Shown: positions 27,101 to 35,078 of the stretch, piece after piece
Position numbering within the stretch: the first letter of the stretch is position 1
Layout of the letters: each line of letters begins with the position of its first letter
Translations under genes and position numbers: made by a program
Assembly (NCBI GenBank): GCA_037783545.1
Contig: JBBELK010000003.1
Coordinates: forward strand, 2,790,001 to 2,854,000
Source: Henricia sp. BOLD:AAB3569
Taxonomy: Eukaryota; Echinodermata; Asteroidea; Spinulosida; Echinasteridae
DNA: 64,000 nt
Direction: 5' to 3'
The notes under the pieces: model-generated
What the model was told of the DNA's origin: nothing
Databases searched by the model: none
Seen by the model: only the letters and a program-made list of their open reading frames with translations

Positions 27101-29390
27101 AAAATCAATCAAGTTAGGTCACAACTAAACAACCCTTAGCATTCCCGCATTCCAGTAAAAAAAGGTGGGGTATGGTGGGAAACAAGTTTGTGTTCCTACA
27201 AGTATTTTTCTGTTTAGGCATTTGTTTACAGTAAACTGTTTTTACCACTCCCCTGATATCAACTTCTTTCTGGGGTATACTAAAATATATGCTTATTTTA
27301 GGGGTGGTCTTTAGAGTGTACATGTAGTGAAAATTGACAAGAAAACGAAAGTTCAGGTCTTAAACATTAATTTTTCCACCTAGCGCCATGTCCCGAGAGA
27401 GTTTGGAATATTTTTAATTATTGTTTTGAAGTTGGTCCAATTAGCACTGTTGTCTATGCAGATTTATTTAGTGTGGTACACCCCTATACTACATGAAGAA
27501 CTTAATACATGTAGCTAACATAAATTGCACATTATTCAGTAAATTCTGATACGCGAAGTGGATTTGATGTTTCACTTGTTGCATTTTAGTGATATTTTCA
27601 AGCGTGCGCGCTATTGTCTAATCAAGTCGCAGTCAGCATGTGATGTGAGCGAATGCCCAAGCAAGCGGGTCATGCTAATTAGCGTCAACAACTGTCAACA
27701 AAGCGTCAACAAATAGTAGAAGCATTTTCATTAGTAAATAATGTATTGACCTACTTATTACTATCATATTTAATGTATTACTTTTACCGCAAATGCTTTT
27801 TAAGTGTGAAATATTGAGCGACAAGACACGAACATGACGGTGTCATTTATGAAACCCTGCCGGCCGCCATTTTAATTTGCGGGACCGCTCCATTTTTCTA
27901 TAGGGGAGTCAAAACCGCCTTCAGTACTTTGTCCTAGTTTCATTGCACTTTTAAGCAACTCCAAGTGGGAAAGTTCATCTTCTTTTTAACTGAACAAGAC
28001 TATTTTGACACCAAAAATTTATCTACAACTTGTTGACGCTTTGCTGACCCTTGTTGACACTACCGGGTAACTGTGTGTGTTGACGCTAAATAGCATGACC
28101 GAAGCAAGCGCAGTTATAATTTGCAAGTGCAATTTTATATAGTACCTCCAGCATTACGGTACATCTGTAGACTGTTTAGCTCGGGACTTGGAAAAAAAAT
28201 TCAAAGTTTGATTTTGATTGAAAATATCATCTCACATTACAGATTATTTTCTTTAAATTCCAAAACAACATTCATCGCATAAATTGAACAAGCGGTAGCC
28301 GACATATTGTGACATATTGCGCCAAGCCAGCGAAGAATTCCTCAACTTCAAGTCTGATCAGTCTTAGTTCAACACGCTGTCTTGTTTTCTGCTAAACTAA
28401 AGCTTTGTCACGAAAGCCTAAATGCAGCAGGAGTACGTAGCACACGTGGGGGCGCGCAACGTCATTGTCAATAGCACACATTTACGCCTGGAATGAAAAC
28501 CACGCACTCGACGACACTCACAAAGAGGAACTGATAATCATTTTTGTGTGCTAAAACAAACAAACAAAGTGCATGTTTTTTACACTGAAATTTTGCACAA
28601 ACACAGACAACAATTTCCCCAAACTGTTTGCTGGTTTCACAAGTCTGTTTCGCAACACAAACTACCCGTTTTGGACCAGAAATCTTACCGTCAAACAAAC
28701 ATCTTGCTGTGTTCCAATTTAAATATTTTAAAAAAAGTGTTTTAAAAATAAATATCGTCAGAAAGTATTCTTTATTTTCAGTATCTTCAGTTAGTGCACA
28801 AGATAACCATTCACGTGCGCGCGCAGCGCCCTCTGTTGTCGCGCTTACACACAGACCACTCGCTGCGTCATTTTGTGCATTACTAATATGCAGTAATTTT
28901 ATCGTTTATTTATCTCAGAAATGCAACATTTGCGACAGAAGTGCAAGTGGGAAGTAGGCCTATATCATGATCTTAGAATTTGATGATTTGTTGATTCCAG
29001 GAGGTAATTTCATTCAAATCTTTGTTCAACTTCAATGTATCCGGAAAAAATACCCCCAAAAAAGTGAAAAGAATAATACTTTTCACAAATTTCAGCCAGT
29101 CTCGTAATGTTCTGTAAACAACTACTTTGGGCCGTTGTTAACGTTTGGTTAATTTTTTTCCGTTCAGTTAAATACGGTGACATGAGTCAATGCAGGGCCA
29201 CTGACTGTACGGCACGTACGTACGGCCGGTTACACGGTTAAACATGCTACGTAACGTAGCCTACCTTTACTCTCCGTTTTTGCCAACGACCGCACGGACT
29301 TTCCTCGAGAATTTCCTGTTCGTCCTCACTATCGTCACAACTGTCATGTAGATCCTCTTCCCGTTCGTCTGCAGCTCCATTTGTAGGCAT
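3162..29390 (-). CDS. NRBP1: Nuclear receptor-binding protein (NRBP1-type pseudokinase), 14 coding exons, 499 aa
   Basis: Exons in coding order: 29271-29390, 15344-15466, 12093-12197, 11339-11469, 9438-9532, 8958-9041, 8129-8289, 7392-7521, 6539-6641, 6061-6111, 4730-4913, 3859-3922, 3639-3694, 3162-3254. Every junction has GT and AG, phases match, and the total is 1500 bp ending in TAG. The protein begins with an acidic stretch and ESPCGRWQKRR, then the kinase-like fold. The VAIK lysine position is Asn (VVWN, residue 67), the HRD motif is HGN (171-173) and DFG is replaced by IGS (189-191), which are the hallmarks of the NRBP pseudokinases. A C-terminal NGVYPLTAYALPEP block (exon 11) and FIND-CDRSRVATLI tail match vertebrate NRBP1. 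The family acts as an adaptor in ER-Golgi trafficking and in ubiquitin-ligase regulation (known for the family, not seen here). Human NRBP1 is about 535 aa; the difference is mostly the shorter N-terminus. Introns 1 and 2 are very long (13.8 and 3.1 kb) and repeat-filled. The ancestor of vertebrate NRBP1 and NRBP2 is equally possible as a name. Confidence 0.95.
3962..4660. repeat. tRNA-derived SINE region with duplicated flank
   Basis: A minus-strand tRNA-like head lies at 4090-4163 (GTTCGAATCCC B-box and AGCTCAATTAGTAGGGC A-box-like D arm, ATT in the anticodon place). The acceptor stem does not pair, so this is not a functional tRNA. The unit AAGTGATTATTTT-GGGATTATGACCCAGGGAC occurs at about 3976 and again at 4328, and CCGGGGTGAAT occurs at 4013 and 4598. 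A MITE interrupts the second copy at 4365-4592. It lies in the intron between NRBP1 exons 12 and 11. Confidence 0.5.
4365..4592. mobile_element. MITE with CAGGGCTCGAA ends, inserted in a SINE
   Basis: Terminal repeats CAGGGCTCGAAAT and ATTTCGAGCCCTG-like (ATTCGAGCCCTG) bound a GC-balanced foldback interior built of ACTGGACCGGTGGAC-type palindromes. A short GACTG direct repeat lies on each side, and the host sequence GACCGCCGGGGTGAA is known from the intact copy at 4009, so the insertion is clear. CAGGG ends suggest a hAT-type origin (inference). Confidence 0.6.
5829..5969. mobile_element. Perfect-foldback MITE, GGCTCGTCAGC family, copy 1
   Basis: About 140 bp, nearly a complete palindrome: TTAAAGGCACAGGCTCGTC... 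mirrored by ...GACGAGCCTGTGCCTTTAA. The centre is a hairpin (CTCCATGCC-TTTGC-TATGGAG). The interior has GCGCGCGC runs and AAATTCGTG. Four more copies are in the window. Confidence 0.85.
7038..7213 (-). repeat. tRNA-Leu-derived SINE (SINE B), copy 1
   Basis: Minus-strand copy of the element at 37420. tRNA head GGTGTTATGGCCGAGCGGTC, anticodon-loop region CTTAAGT, B-box GGTTCGATTCC, then GTGCCCTTGAGCAAGGCAC and a TTGG-poor tail. The CCTTGAGCAAGGCACT motif resembles the central domain of vertebrate V-type SINEs. Inside NRBP1 intron 8. Confidence 0.75.
7682..7917. mobile_element. MITE, GTTGTCAACATTTT family, copy 1
   Basis: Begins GGGGCCGTCCAAAGTTGTC and ends GACAACTTTGGACGACCC. The interior has a G-rich run (GGGGGCGAGGAGAAGGGGGA) and ACTACGCTCTGTAGAACCGT. 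NRBP1 intron 7. Confidence 0.8.
8540..8856. repeat. GGCCAACTCAGCAGGGCAT repeat, copy 1
   Basis: Internally repetitive: GGGCATGCTGG(A/C)CAAG recurs at about 8688 and 8788, and CATTGGCC-type blocks three times. The reverse complement occurs at 42031-42312. No ORF or tRNA head. Confidence 0.5.
9145..9354. mobile_element. MITE, CATAAAGCTGTTTA family, copy 1
   Basis: Inverted ends AATTTCATAAAGCTGTTTAA and AAACAGCTTTATGAAATTGGCCCC around an AT-rich interior. Copies at 41010-41217 and 45663-45905. Confidence 0.65.
9809..10422. mobile_element. MITE of the CTATAGACCGT family, interrupted by a long foldback
   Basis: Outer ends CTATAGACCGTTTCGAATAG and ATACGGTCTATAG match the small intact copy at 38959-39098. 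Between them, 9882-10310 is a second palindrome. NRBP1 intron 4. Confidence 0.65.
9882..10310. mobile_element. Long foldback element, TTTCCACGGTAAAGGGG family
   Basis: Nearly perfect inverted arms of about 200 bp: CACGGTAAAGGGGGCATTTT, AGATAACTTAGGCCCAAAAA, GTGTGACAACATGCCTTTCT and GTGTACAAATTTCCAATATA each recur as reverse complement. A second half-copy is at 23309-23510 and a decayed one at 19396-19620. No ORF beyond the palindromic shadow. Confidence 0.75.
10750..11080. mobile_element. Foldback element, GGGCTTGTAATGCTTCA
   Basis: Left arm GGGCTTGTAATGCTTCACGT, TTCAAGTTGTTTGATTTTAA, GATGGAAGTGTAATTCCTGA and right-arm reverse complements at 10980-11075. The centre has ACTCATTGAGTACGTCCGAA. 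Single copy here; NRBP1 intron 4. Confidence 0.65.
11571..11694. mobile_element. MITE, GGGATTGATTTCACAAA family, copy 1
   Basis: Starts ATGGGATTGATTTCACAAAA, contains GTCCTAATTCCCATACCAAT and ends TAAAATCGACCCTTGG. A second copy begins 70 bp on. Confidence 0.6.
11766..11895. mobile_element. MITE, GGGATTGATTTCACAAA family, copy 2
   Basis: Same order of blocks as copy 1 (CCTGGGATTGATTTTACAAA, CCCAAGATAAGAAGAG, TGTGAAATCAGACACAGG). Adjacent to copy 1 in the same orientation. Confidence 0.6.
11904..12056. mobile_element. MITE, GGCGTGTTTGTTTC family, copy 1
   Basis: GGGAGCGTTTGTTTCACGAC and GGATCCGTTCGAAACAAACTCG ends (shown in part), interior GATCCGAATCCAGATCCCGA. It ends 37 bp from the NRBP1 exon 3 donor. 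Confidence 0.7.
12251..12469. mobile_element. MITE, GGTCTTTCTATAAATTAGG family, copy 1
   Basis: Ends GGGTCTTTCTATAAATTAGG and TAATTTATAGAAAGACCC, interior GTGTCCCCCGTTACA and TGTAACGGGGGACACC. NRBP1 intron 2. Confidence 0.8.
13758..14000. mobile_element. MITE, GGTCTTTCTATAAATTAGG family, copy 2 (inverted)
   Basis: Left end GGGTATTACTATACATTAGG, right end CCTAATTTATAGAAAGACCC, same internal GTGTCCCCCGTTACA. Inverted relative to copy 1, 1.3 kb away. Confidence 0.75.
15640..15960. repeat. SINE-like element with TAATAATAATGATAAT head, copy 1
   Basis: Shares, in order, CATTTATAAAGGCGCACAGT, GCGCACAACCCTATCAGCA, TTGTAGCATTCCCTAACAGC, GTGTCTTGCCCACAGACACA and GTGGGGCTCGCACCC with 25082-25405. The last block reads as a tRNA B-box-like region on the minus strand. 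NRBP1 intron 1. Confidence 0.55.
16562..17048. mobile_element. TTTAAAGGTAGAACACATGA element, copy 1
   Basis: Carries ATCAGAAATGTTCACAGA, GTTTTGTCTGAAGTGCTATA, then a minisatellite of CACTTCGCCC units at about 16765-16890 that turns orientation midway. Ends ACCAATCATGTGTTCTACC. NRBP1 intron 1. Confidence 0.65.
17943..18534. mobile_element. MITE with GGGTCGTCCATAAAGTACG ends
   Basis: Ends AGGGGTCGTCCATAAAGTAC and GTACTTTATGGACGGCCCC, each followed inward by CCCCCTCCCCCCTGTACGCAT-type C-rich tracts and GTACGCA hexamers. The AT-rich middle (18070-18410) has no ORF. The ends resemble the GTTGTCAACATTTT family (GGGG(C/T)CGTCCA). NRBP1 intron 1. Confidence 0.7.
19396..19620. mobile_element. Decayed half of the TTTCCACGGTAAAGGGG foldback
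   Basis: Carries GGTCTTTCCACG, AGGAGATAACTTTTGCCCAA and GCTTGTGTACAAATTTCC in the same order as the left arm at 9882. The G/A-rich middle is diverged and the right arm is absent. Confidence 0.5.
21731..21862. mobile_element. GGCTCGTCAGC foldback MITE, copy 2
   Basis: Same ends and centre as the copy at 5829, slightly decayed (CACAGGCTCGTCAGCAAAGC on the left). Lies in NRBP1 intron 1. Confidence 0.85.
23309..23510. mobile_element. Half-copy of the TTTCCACGGTAAAGGGG foldback
   Basis: Left arm as in 9882, then a short turn-back (ACAACATGCCTTTCTAAAAA followed by TTGTCACACTATTTGTAACC), so the right arm is mostly deleted. Confidence 0.7.
23521..23638. mobile_element. Small foldback, CCAACGATAAGGTACGATTT
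   Basis: CAAATTTCCAACGATAAGGTA with reverse complement at 23605-23630 around a 50-bp loop containing GTCTATAGAC. Single copy. Confidence 0.6.
24443..24544. mobile_element. Foldback MITE, GGCTGCATCCGAA family, copy 1
   Basis: GGCTGGATCCGAATTAGTGG on the left, ACAAATTCGGATGCAGCC on the right; inner CTTTGGCTGTTGCTA and TAGCAACAGCCAAAG. NRBP1 intron 1. Confidence 0.8.
24752..24900. mobile_element. GGCTCGTCAGC foldback MITE, copy 3
   Basis: Same family; CAGGCACAGGCTCGTCATTG on the left, CATTGACGAGCCTCTGCCTT on the right. Centre expanded by ACATGTACCC. NRBP1 intron 1. Confidence 0.8.
25082..25405. repeat. SINE-like element with TAATAATAATGATAAT head, copy 2
   Basis: TAA-repeat end, GTATAGAGCACATATCC, CAGGGTGCTCAAGGCGCTGT, TTGCCCAGGGACACAGACAC, and GTGGGGCTCGAACCCCCAAC, which on the minus strand gives GGTTCGAGCCCC. 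A short related piece lies at 51330-51390. Confidence 0.6.
25415..25517. mobile_element. Small foldback, TTTACGCAATTGCGCAAGTC
   Basis: GAAACTTTACGCAATTGCGC with reverse complement GCGCAATTGCGTAAAGTTTC; centre GGCGCAAGTAATGGCGTAA-like repeats. Single copy. Confidence 0.6.
26130..26183 (-). other. Candidate exon MDSERQGYRSLEITRTPM (palindrome, left arm)
   Basis: ATG plus 17 codons followed by GTGAGT on the minus strand. It ends at phase 0, the same phase at which NRBP1 exon 2 begins, so it could act as an alternative first exon of NRBP1. No transcript evidence; the peptide is unrecognised. Confidence 0.3.
26585..26638 (+). other. Candidate exon MDSERQGYRSLEITRTPM (palindrome, right arm)
   Basis: Same ATG, same 18 codons and same GTGAGT donor on the plus strand. 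No plus-strand partner exon was found downstream before 29391. Confidence 0.25.
28830..29020. repeat. AAGCAACATTTGCGACAAAA repeat near NRBP1 exon 1
   Basis: GCTGCGTCATTTTGTGCATT, TATCTCAGAAATGCAACATT and GATTCCAGGAGGTAATTTCA. It lies 250 bp inside intron 1 of NRBP1. Confidence 0.6.
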
Positions 29391-29489
29391 TTTCAACCAG
29401 GTTTTGTAGACAAAACTGGTGAAAATCCGTTACTTTATTTCTGCAAAACGGTAGCATACTCCGAACAACGAAAGACCCCAAAATGAAGT

Positions 29490-29661
29490 GTGCAATTTTC
29501 GGTGGTTCCCCGCAAGCCACGAGACACTGCGTATTTCTATGTCAAAGTCGATAAGTATGTTGGACACCAGTCTACATTCACCTTTGACCTTAACCACGCG
29601 TTGCCAGACTGCAAGTCACTTTTCGACTTCTTACAAAAATACGCACACGATAACCCACTAC
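29490..29661 (+). other. Possible first exon of an unrecognised gene divergent from NRBP1
   Basis: A 57-codon coding-looking stretch (FSVVPRKPRDTAYFYVKVDK, then LPDCKSLFDFLQKYAHDNPL) runs to a plausible donor, C then GTAAAG, at 29662. It lies 100 bp from the NRBP1 start on the opposite strand, as expected for a bidirectional promoter. The nearest ATG (29483) is one base out of frame and an in-frame TGA sits at 29484-29486, so no proper start is visible. I do not recognise the family. It could be a real exon with an assembly indel, a gene remnant, or chance. Confidence 0.2.
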
Positions 29662-29949
29662 GTAAAGCATGATGTACACGCAGAAACAATTTATGCATTT
29701 TTTTCCTCTCAAGTTTTATTTGTCGCATGTCGTCATCTTCAAACACTAAATTTACTAGACTGGGTTCCTGTCCCCATAAGCTTGTGTTCGCTCGTGATCG
29801 TACCCACCGCACTTGAGCCCCACGCGCGAAAAGCTTGTGCTGCGTATATGGACGGGAAACCAATCAACCGTTGTTGATGATGTCATTTATTAAAAATAGA
29901 CCGATGTTGAGGGCGCACAACTCAAATTTAGATTGCAAAAGCAAAGACC

Positions 29950-30150
29950 GTAACAGGGCGGTCGGGTTGGCGTACTTTCCACGCCTTTCACCTCTGGCGT
30001 CCCGGGTTCGAATCCGGGGCGTGTATGTGGATTGGGTTTGCAGTCCCTACTTGACCGCGTGGGTTTTCCCCTGGGGCATTTCTCTGGGGGTTTTCCTCCC
30101 ACTTCTAAAATTGCAACTCCTTCTTCGTAATCTCAAGTTGATAATATAGT
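29950..30150 (+). repeat. tRNA-derived SINE (SINE A), copy 1
   Basis: tRNA-like head with B-box GGTTCGAATCC and upstream GTCGGGTTGGCG, followed by TGTATGTGGATTGGGTTTGC and GTGGGTTTTCCCCTGGGG. The head resembles a Glu/Gly-type tRNA but has no clear anticodon stem. It sits between NRBP1 and the satellite. Confidence 0.7.
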
Positions 30151-30240
30151 ACAGTTAAAGCTATGGCATAAAGGGCCTTAGTTGCCGAAGATGCCATAAA
30201 ATATACAACAACAACAGCAAAGACCTACGTCTCTGATAAA

Positions 30241-33200
30241 AGTTGGTTCCGCCTACCGTTACAATCTGGGATGGGTCAACGGCGGTCCAAAAGTCTGAGC
30301 ATGCGCACAAGTCTGGAGTACACCAGCGCATGGTGTCACGACAGTCACGGTTAGGGGAGAAGGCAGGAAGCCCGAGCCCATTTTCCCCTACATCCTTAAA
30401 TTTCTCGGTCATTTCCCGGCGAAAGTCTGTCAATTTTGCAGGACAAGTGCGGAATATACACAGTTTGGAGCATGCAAAATTTGAAGTTCGTCGGAAAATT
30501 TCTTGACTTCCAAATTTGCCGACATTTGGGCCACACTTTGACCAAATTTTCGTTACAATCTGGGCTGCTTTCGAGCGCTCGTCCCTGGTGCTCCCAGGTG
30601 GTGGAAACGTTACGTCACACACATGCTTACACACGCTTTCGGGCGAGCACCATGGAGCACCATGGAGCACCTGGTGCCGCGCTCGAAAGCAGCCCTGGGG
30701 TGAGTCAACGGCGGTCGAAAAGTCTGAGCATGCGCACAAGTCTAGAGTACACCAGCGCAGGGTGTCACGACAGCCACGGTTAGGGGAGAAGGCAGGAAGC
30801 CCGAGCCCATTTTCCCCTACATCCTTAAATTTCTCGGTCATTTCCCGTCGAAAGTCTGTCAATTTTGCAGGACAAGTGCGGAATATACACAGTTTGGAGC
30901 ATGCAAAATTTGAAGTTCGTCGGAAAATTTCTTGACTTCCAAATTTGCCGACATTTGGGCCACACTTTGACCAAATTTCCGTTACAATCTGGGGTGAGTC
31001 AACGGCGGTCGAAAAGTCTGAGCATGCGCACAAGTCTGGAGTACACCCGCGCAGGGTGTCACGACAGCCACGGTTAGGGGAGAAGGCAGGAAGCCCGAGC
31101 CCATTTTCCCCTACATCCTTAAATTTCTCGGTCATTTCCCGGCGAAAGTCTGTCAATTTTGCAGGACAAGTGCGGAATATACACAGTTTGGAGCATGCAA
31201 AATTTGAAGTTCGTCGGAAAATTTCTTGACTTCCAAATTTGCCGACATTTGGGCCACACTTTGACCAAATTTCCGTTACAATCTGGGGTGAGTCAACGGC
31301 GGTCCAAAAGTCTGAGCATGCGCACAAGTCTGGAGTACACCAGCGCAGGGTGTCACGACAGCCACGGTTAGGGGAGAAGGCAGGAAGCCCGAGCCCATTT
31401 TCCCCTACATCCTTAAATTTCTCGGTCATTTCCCGTCGAAAGTCTGTCAATTTTGCAGGACAAGTGCGGAATATACACAGTTTGGAGCATGCAAAATTTG
31501 AAGTTCGTCGGAAAATTTCTTGACTTCCAAATTTGCCGACATTTGGGCCACACTTTGACCAAATTTCCGTTACAATCTGGGGTGAGTCAACGGCGGTCGA
31601 AAAGTCTGAGCATGCGCACAAGTCTGGAGTACACCCGCGCAGGGTGTCACGACAGCCACGGTTAGGGGAGAAGGCAGGAAGCCCGAGCCCATTTTCCCCT
31701 ACATCCTTAAATTTCTCGGTCATTTCCCGGCGAAAGTCTGTCAATTTTGCAGGACAAGTGCGGAATATACACAGTTTGGAGCATGCAAAATTTGAAGTTC
31801 GTCGGAAAATTTCTTGACTTCCAAATTTGCCGACATTTGGGCCACACTTTGACCAAATTTCCGTTACAATCTGGGCTGCTTTCGAGCGCTCGTCCCTGGT
31901 GCTCCCAGGTGGTGGAAACGTTACGTCACACACATGCTTACACACGCTTTCGGGCGAGCACCATGGAGCACCATGGAGCACCTGGTGCCGCGCTCGAAAG
32001 CAGCCCAGGGGTGAGTCAACGGCGGTCCAAAAGTCTGAGCATGCGCACAAGTCTGGAGTACACCAGCGCAGGGTGTCACGACAGCCACGGTTAGGGGGAG
32101 AAGGCAGGAAGCCCGAGCCCATTTTCCCCTACATCCTTAAATTTCTCGGTCATTTCCCGGCGAAAGTCTGTCAATTTTGCAGGACAAGTGCGGAATATAC
32201 ACAGTTTGGAGCATGCAAAATTTGAAGTTCGTCGGAAAATTTCTTGACTTCCAAATTTGCCGACATTTGGGCCACACATTGACCAAATTTCCGTTACAAT
32301 CTGGGGTGAGTCAACGGCGGTCCAAAAGTCTGAGCATGCGCACAAGTCTGGAGTACACCAGCGCAGGGTGTCACGACAGCCACGGTTAGGGGGAGAAGGC
32401 AGGAAGCCCGAGCCCATTTCCCCCTACATCCTTAAATTTCTCCGTCATTTCCCGGCGAAAGTCTGTCAATTTTGCAGGACAAGTGCGAAATATACACAGT
32501 TTGGAGCATGCAAAATTTGAAGTTCGTCGGAAAATTTCTTGACTTCCAAATTTGCCGACATTTGGGCCACACATTGACCAAATTTCCGTTACAATCTGGG
32601 GTGGGTCAACGGCGGTCCAAAAGTCTGAGCATGCGCACAAGTCTGGAGTACACCAGCGCATGGTGTCACGACAGCCACGGTTAGGGGAGAAGGCAGGAAG
32701 CCCGAGCCCATTTTCCCCTACATCCTTAAATTTCTCGGTCATTTCCCGGCGAAAGTCTGTCAATTTTGCAGGACAAGTGCGGAATATACACAGTTTGGAG
32801 CATGCAAAATTTGAAGTTCGTCGGAACATTTCTTGACTTCCAAATTTGCCGACATTTGGGCAACACTTTGACAAAATTTCCGTTACAATCTGGTGTTGGT
32901 CAACAACGGTCCAAAAGTCTGAGCATGCGCACAAGTCTGGAGTACACCAGCGCAGGGTGTCACGACAGCCACGGTTAGGGGGAGAAGGCAGGAAGTCCGA
33001 GCCCATTTTCCCCTACATCCTGAAATTTCTCGGTCATTTCCCGTCGAAAGTCTGTCAATTTTGCAGGACAAGTGCGGAATATACACAGTGTGGAGCATGC
33101 AAAATTTGAAGTTCGTCGGAAAATTTCTTGACTTCCAAATTTGCCGACATTTGGGCCACACTTTGACAAAATTTCCGTTACAATCTGGGGTGGGTCAACG

Positions 33201-33467
33201 GCGGTCCAAAAGTCTGAGCATGCGCACAAGTCAGGAGTACACCATCGCAGGGTGTCACGACAGCCACGGTTAGGGGAGAAGGCAGGAAGCCCGAGCCCAT
33301 TTTCCCCTACATCCTTAAATTTCTCGGTCATTTCCCGGCGAAAGTCTGTCAATTTTGCAGGACAAGTGCGGAATATGAACAGTTTGGAGCATGCAAAATT
33401 TGAAGTTCGTCGGAAAATTTCTTGACTTCCAAATTTGCCGACATTTGGGCCACACTTTGACCAAATG
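30241..33467. repeat. 294-bp satellite array, ten units
   Basis: The landmark GGGT(G/C)AGTCAACGGCGGTC recurs near 30272, 30701, 30995, 31289, 31583, 32012, 32307, 32602, 32896 and 33191. Steps are 294-295 bp, except two of 429 that contain a 135-bp insert (30565-30697 and 31876-32008). Units are very similar. Diagnostic changes (CCCGGCG or CCCGTCG, ACCAGCGC or ACCCGCGC) alternate, giving a dimer-like order. Each unit contains AGCATGCGCACAAGTC and AATTTGCCGACATTTGGGCC. It lies between NRBP1 and PEX13. Confidence 0.95.
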
Positions 33468-33700
33468 ATAGCTGTATGATAGCTTGATGTTTGAAGATTA
33501 GTCAAAACAAAAGGGTGGCACACGAAGAATGGATATTGTTTTTGTGCGATTTACTTAACCCTAATTCCTCGGCCAACTTCACCGCCACTCACTCGACGTG
33601 TGCTATGCACGTCCTTGCCGGGATATTGCGCTGTTTCAATTTCATTGTGTTCCCGCCCAAAAACAACGCGGAGGAAATTTTTCTAATTTGGATATATGAT
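33468..33700. repeat. Dispersed repeat bordering the satellite
   Basis: GATAGCTTGATGTTTGAAGA, GGGTGGCACACGAAGAATGG, TTGTGCGATTTACTTAACCC, ACTCGACGTGTGCTATGCAC and AACAACGCGGAGGAAATTTT also occur, twice and inverted to one another, at 52085-52573, directly next to another tandem array. Confidence 0.7.
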
Positions 33701-34462
33701 AGCGTCCCGCTTCCCGGTGCCCTTTATACCATGGTTTTAAAGTGTGAGCCGTCGGTGCATGGGCAATGAAGTGGGTAAAATTGGACAAGCAATAGACCGA
33801 AGATATTATTTTTAACCAAACTTAGCTTGGGCCAAAACAAATGTTGTCAGACAAATCAGATTCTTTCATAAACTTTTGTTTGGAAAAGGAGTTTTTCAAA
33901 CTATACCCTTGGATAAGTCACGTATCGTATGCCTGCAGACTTTTCCACCAAGATGACAATTCTTTGCTCCAAAACAAAGACACAGAAACAATAGCGATGC
34001 ACTGCAGTCTGTCACATTTCCGGGTAGGCCTATCATTGTTCGGGTTTTTCCAAAGTTCACAAAATGTCTAATACAGTTAACATATAATTATGCCGAAAAG
34101 TGAGAAGGCGTTCACACACTCCGCGGAAGGTTAGGCTACAGTTTCTTCAAACCCAAAATGGCGAAAATTGACTCGGCTTCGGCCTTGGTTCACGAAGCTC
34201 GAAGTCTTCCAAAATTCTTAGGATCAGGAAAAGGTACCGAAAGTCTTGACAGCAGCAACATCCAATGCTAATTCTTTCGGAATTCCCTGCATATTTTTTG
34301 GCCGAAAGCAGGGGAGACGTTTTCTGTAGGCACACACCGCACACTGGACACGATACGGTGCAAAAATTGTTGTTTTAAATTAAAGAAAGAACACATTTTG
34401 CAAACGTTCTACACAGGTTGGCAGAGCAAGTGATGCACACTCGTATGTCTTGTTACGCAATA
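33701..34462. other. Spacer with no recognised gene
   Basis: Low-coding-potential DNA. Nothing recognised beyond short AT-rich runs. Confidence 0.4.
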
Positions 34463-34634
34463 GACTGCCGAAGTGAGTACGTCACCTTTTGTTGGTTGCC
34501 TAGGCAATTGGATCTAAATTAAAAATCACTCAACCGTGTCCCAGTGCTTTTCCAATGGTACTTTTCCCGACGGCCATGATAGTTTAGATCCAATTGCCAT
34601 GGCAACGCACGTCACACTTCGGCTGTCTATAATG
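34463..34634. mobile_element. Foldback MITE, GCCGAAGTG(A/T)G(A/T) type
   Basis: AGACTGCCGAAGTGAGTACG with CACGTCACACTTCGGCTGTCT-like right end; inner GCAATTGGATCTAAA and TTTAGATCCAATTGC pair exactly. Single copy, 450 bp upstream of the PEX13 start. Confidence 0.65.
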
Positions 34635-35078
34635 TCGGGCCAGCGTGACGTTGTCGAAATGAGCGAGCCGCGTCAAAACGCTTGACGCATCGCGATTGGT
34701 CGAAAGTGCGCGGTCAATTTCGAGCAACGTCATTGGTTAAACTACTTCATTACACGACCTCACATGGAGGATTAAATTGTTTCAAACATCAACCTGGCCG
34801 AAAATAAAATACCGTCCTTGGTTGCCGAAGATGCCATATTTTGGTGCAACACGATTCTCCGTTCACAGCTACATGTATCCTCGACCCTCCATATTCTGCG
34901 CACCTAACGCTTATGCACGCGCGCGCATTGGCCGGCAACATTAACGCGAGTGCGTAGAAATAGGACCGCGTGGATTTAGGAGGTCTGACGATACTAATTA
35001 ACTAATCACTAATTAACTAGCTAGTAGGCCTATCACACATACCCGAAAGAGCGCCCTCTAGTGTTTTATGTCACCAAG

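Noticed and set aside
30161..32122. 653-codon open frame
   Set aside because: Lies wholly in the satellite; openness follows from unit lengths divisible by three. Listed as repeat, not as a gene.
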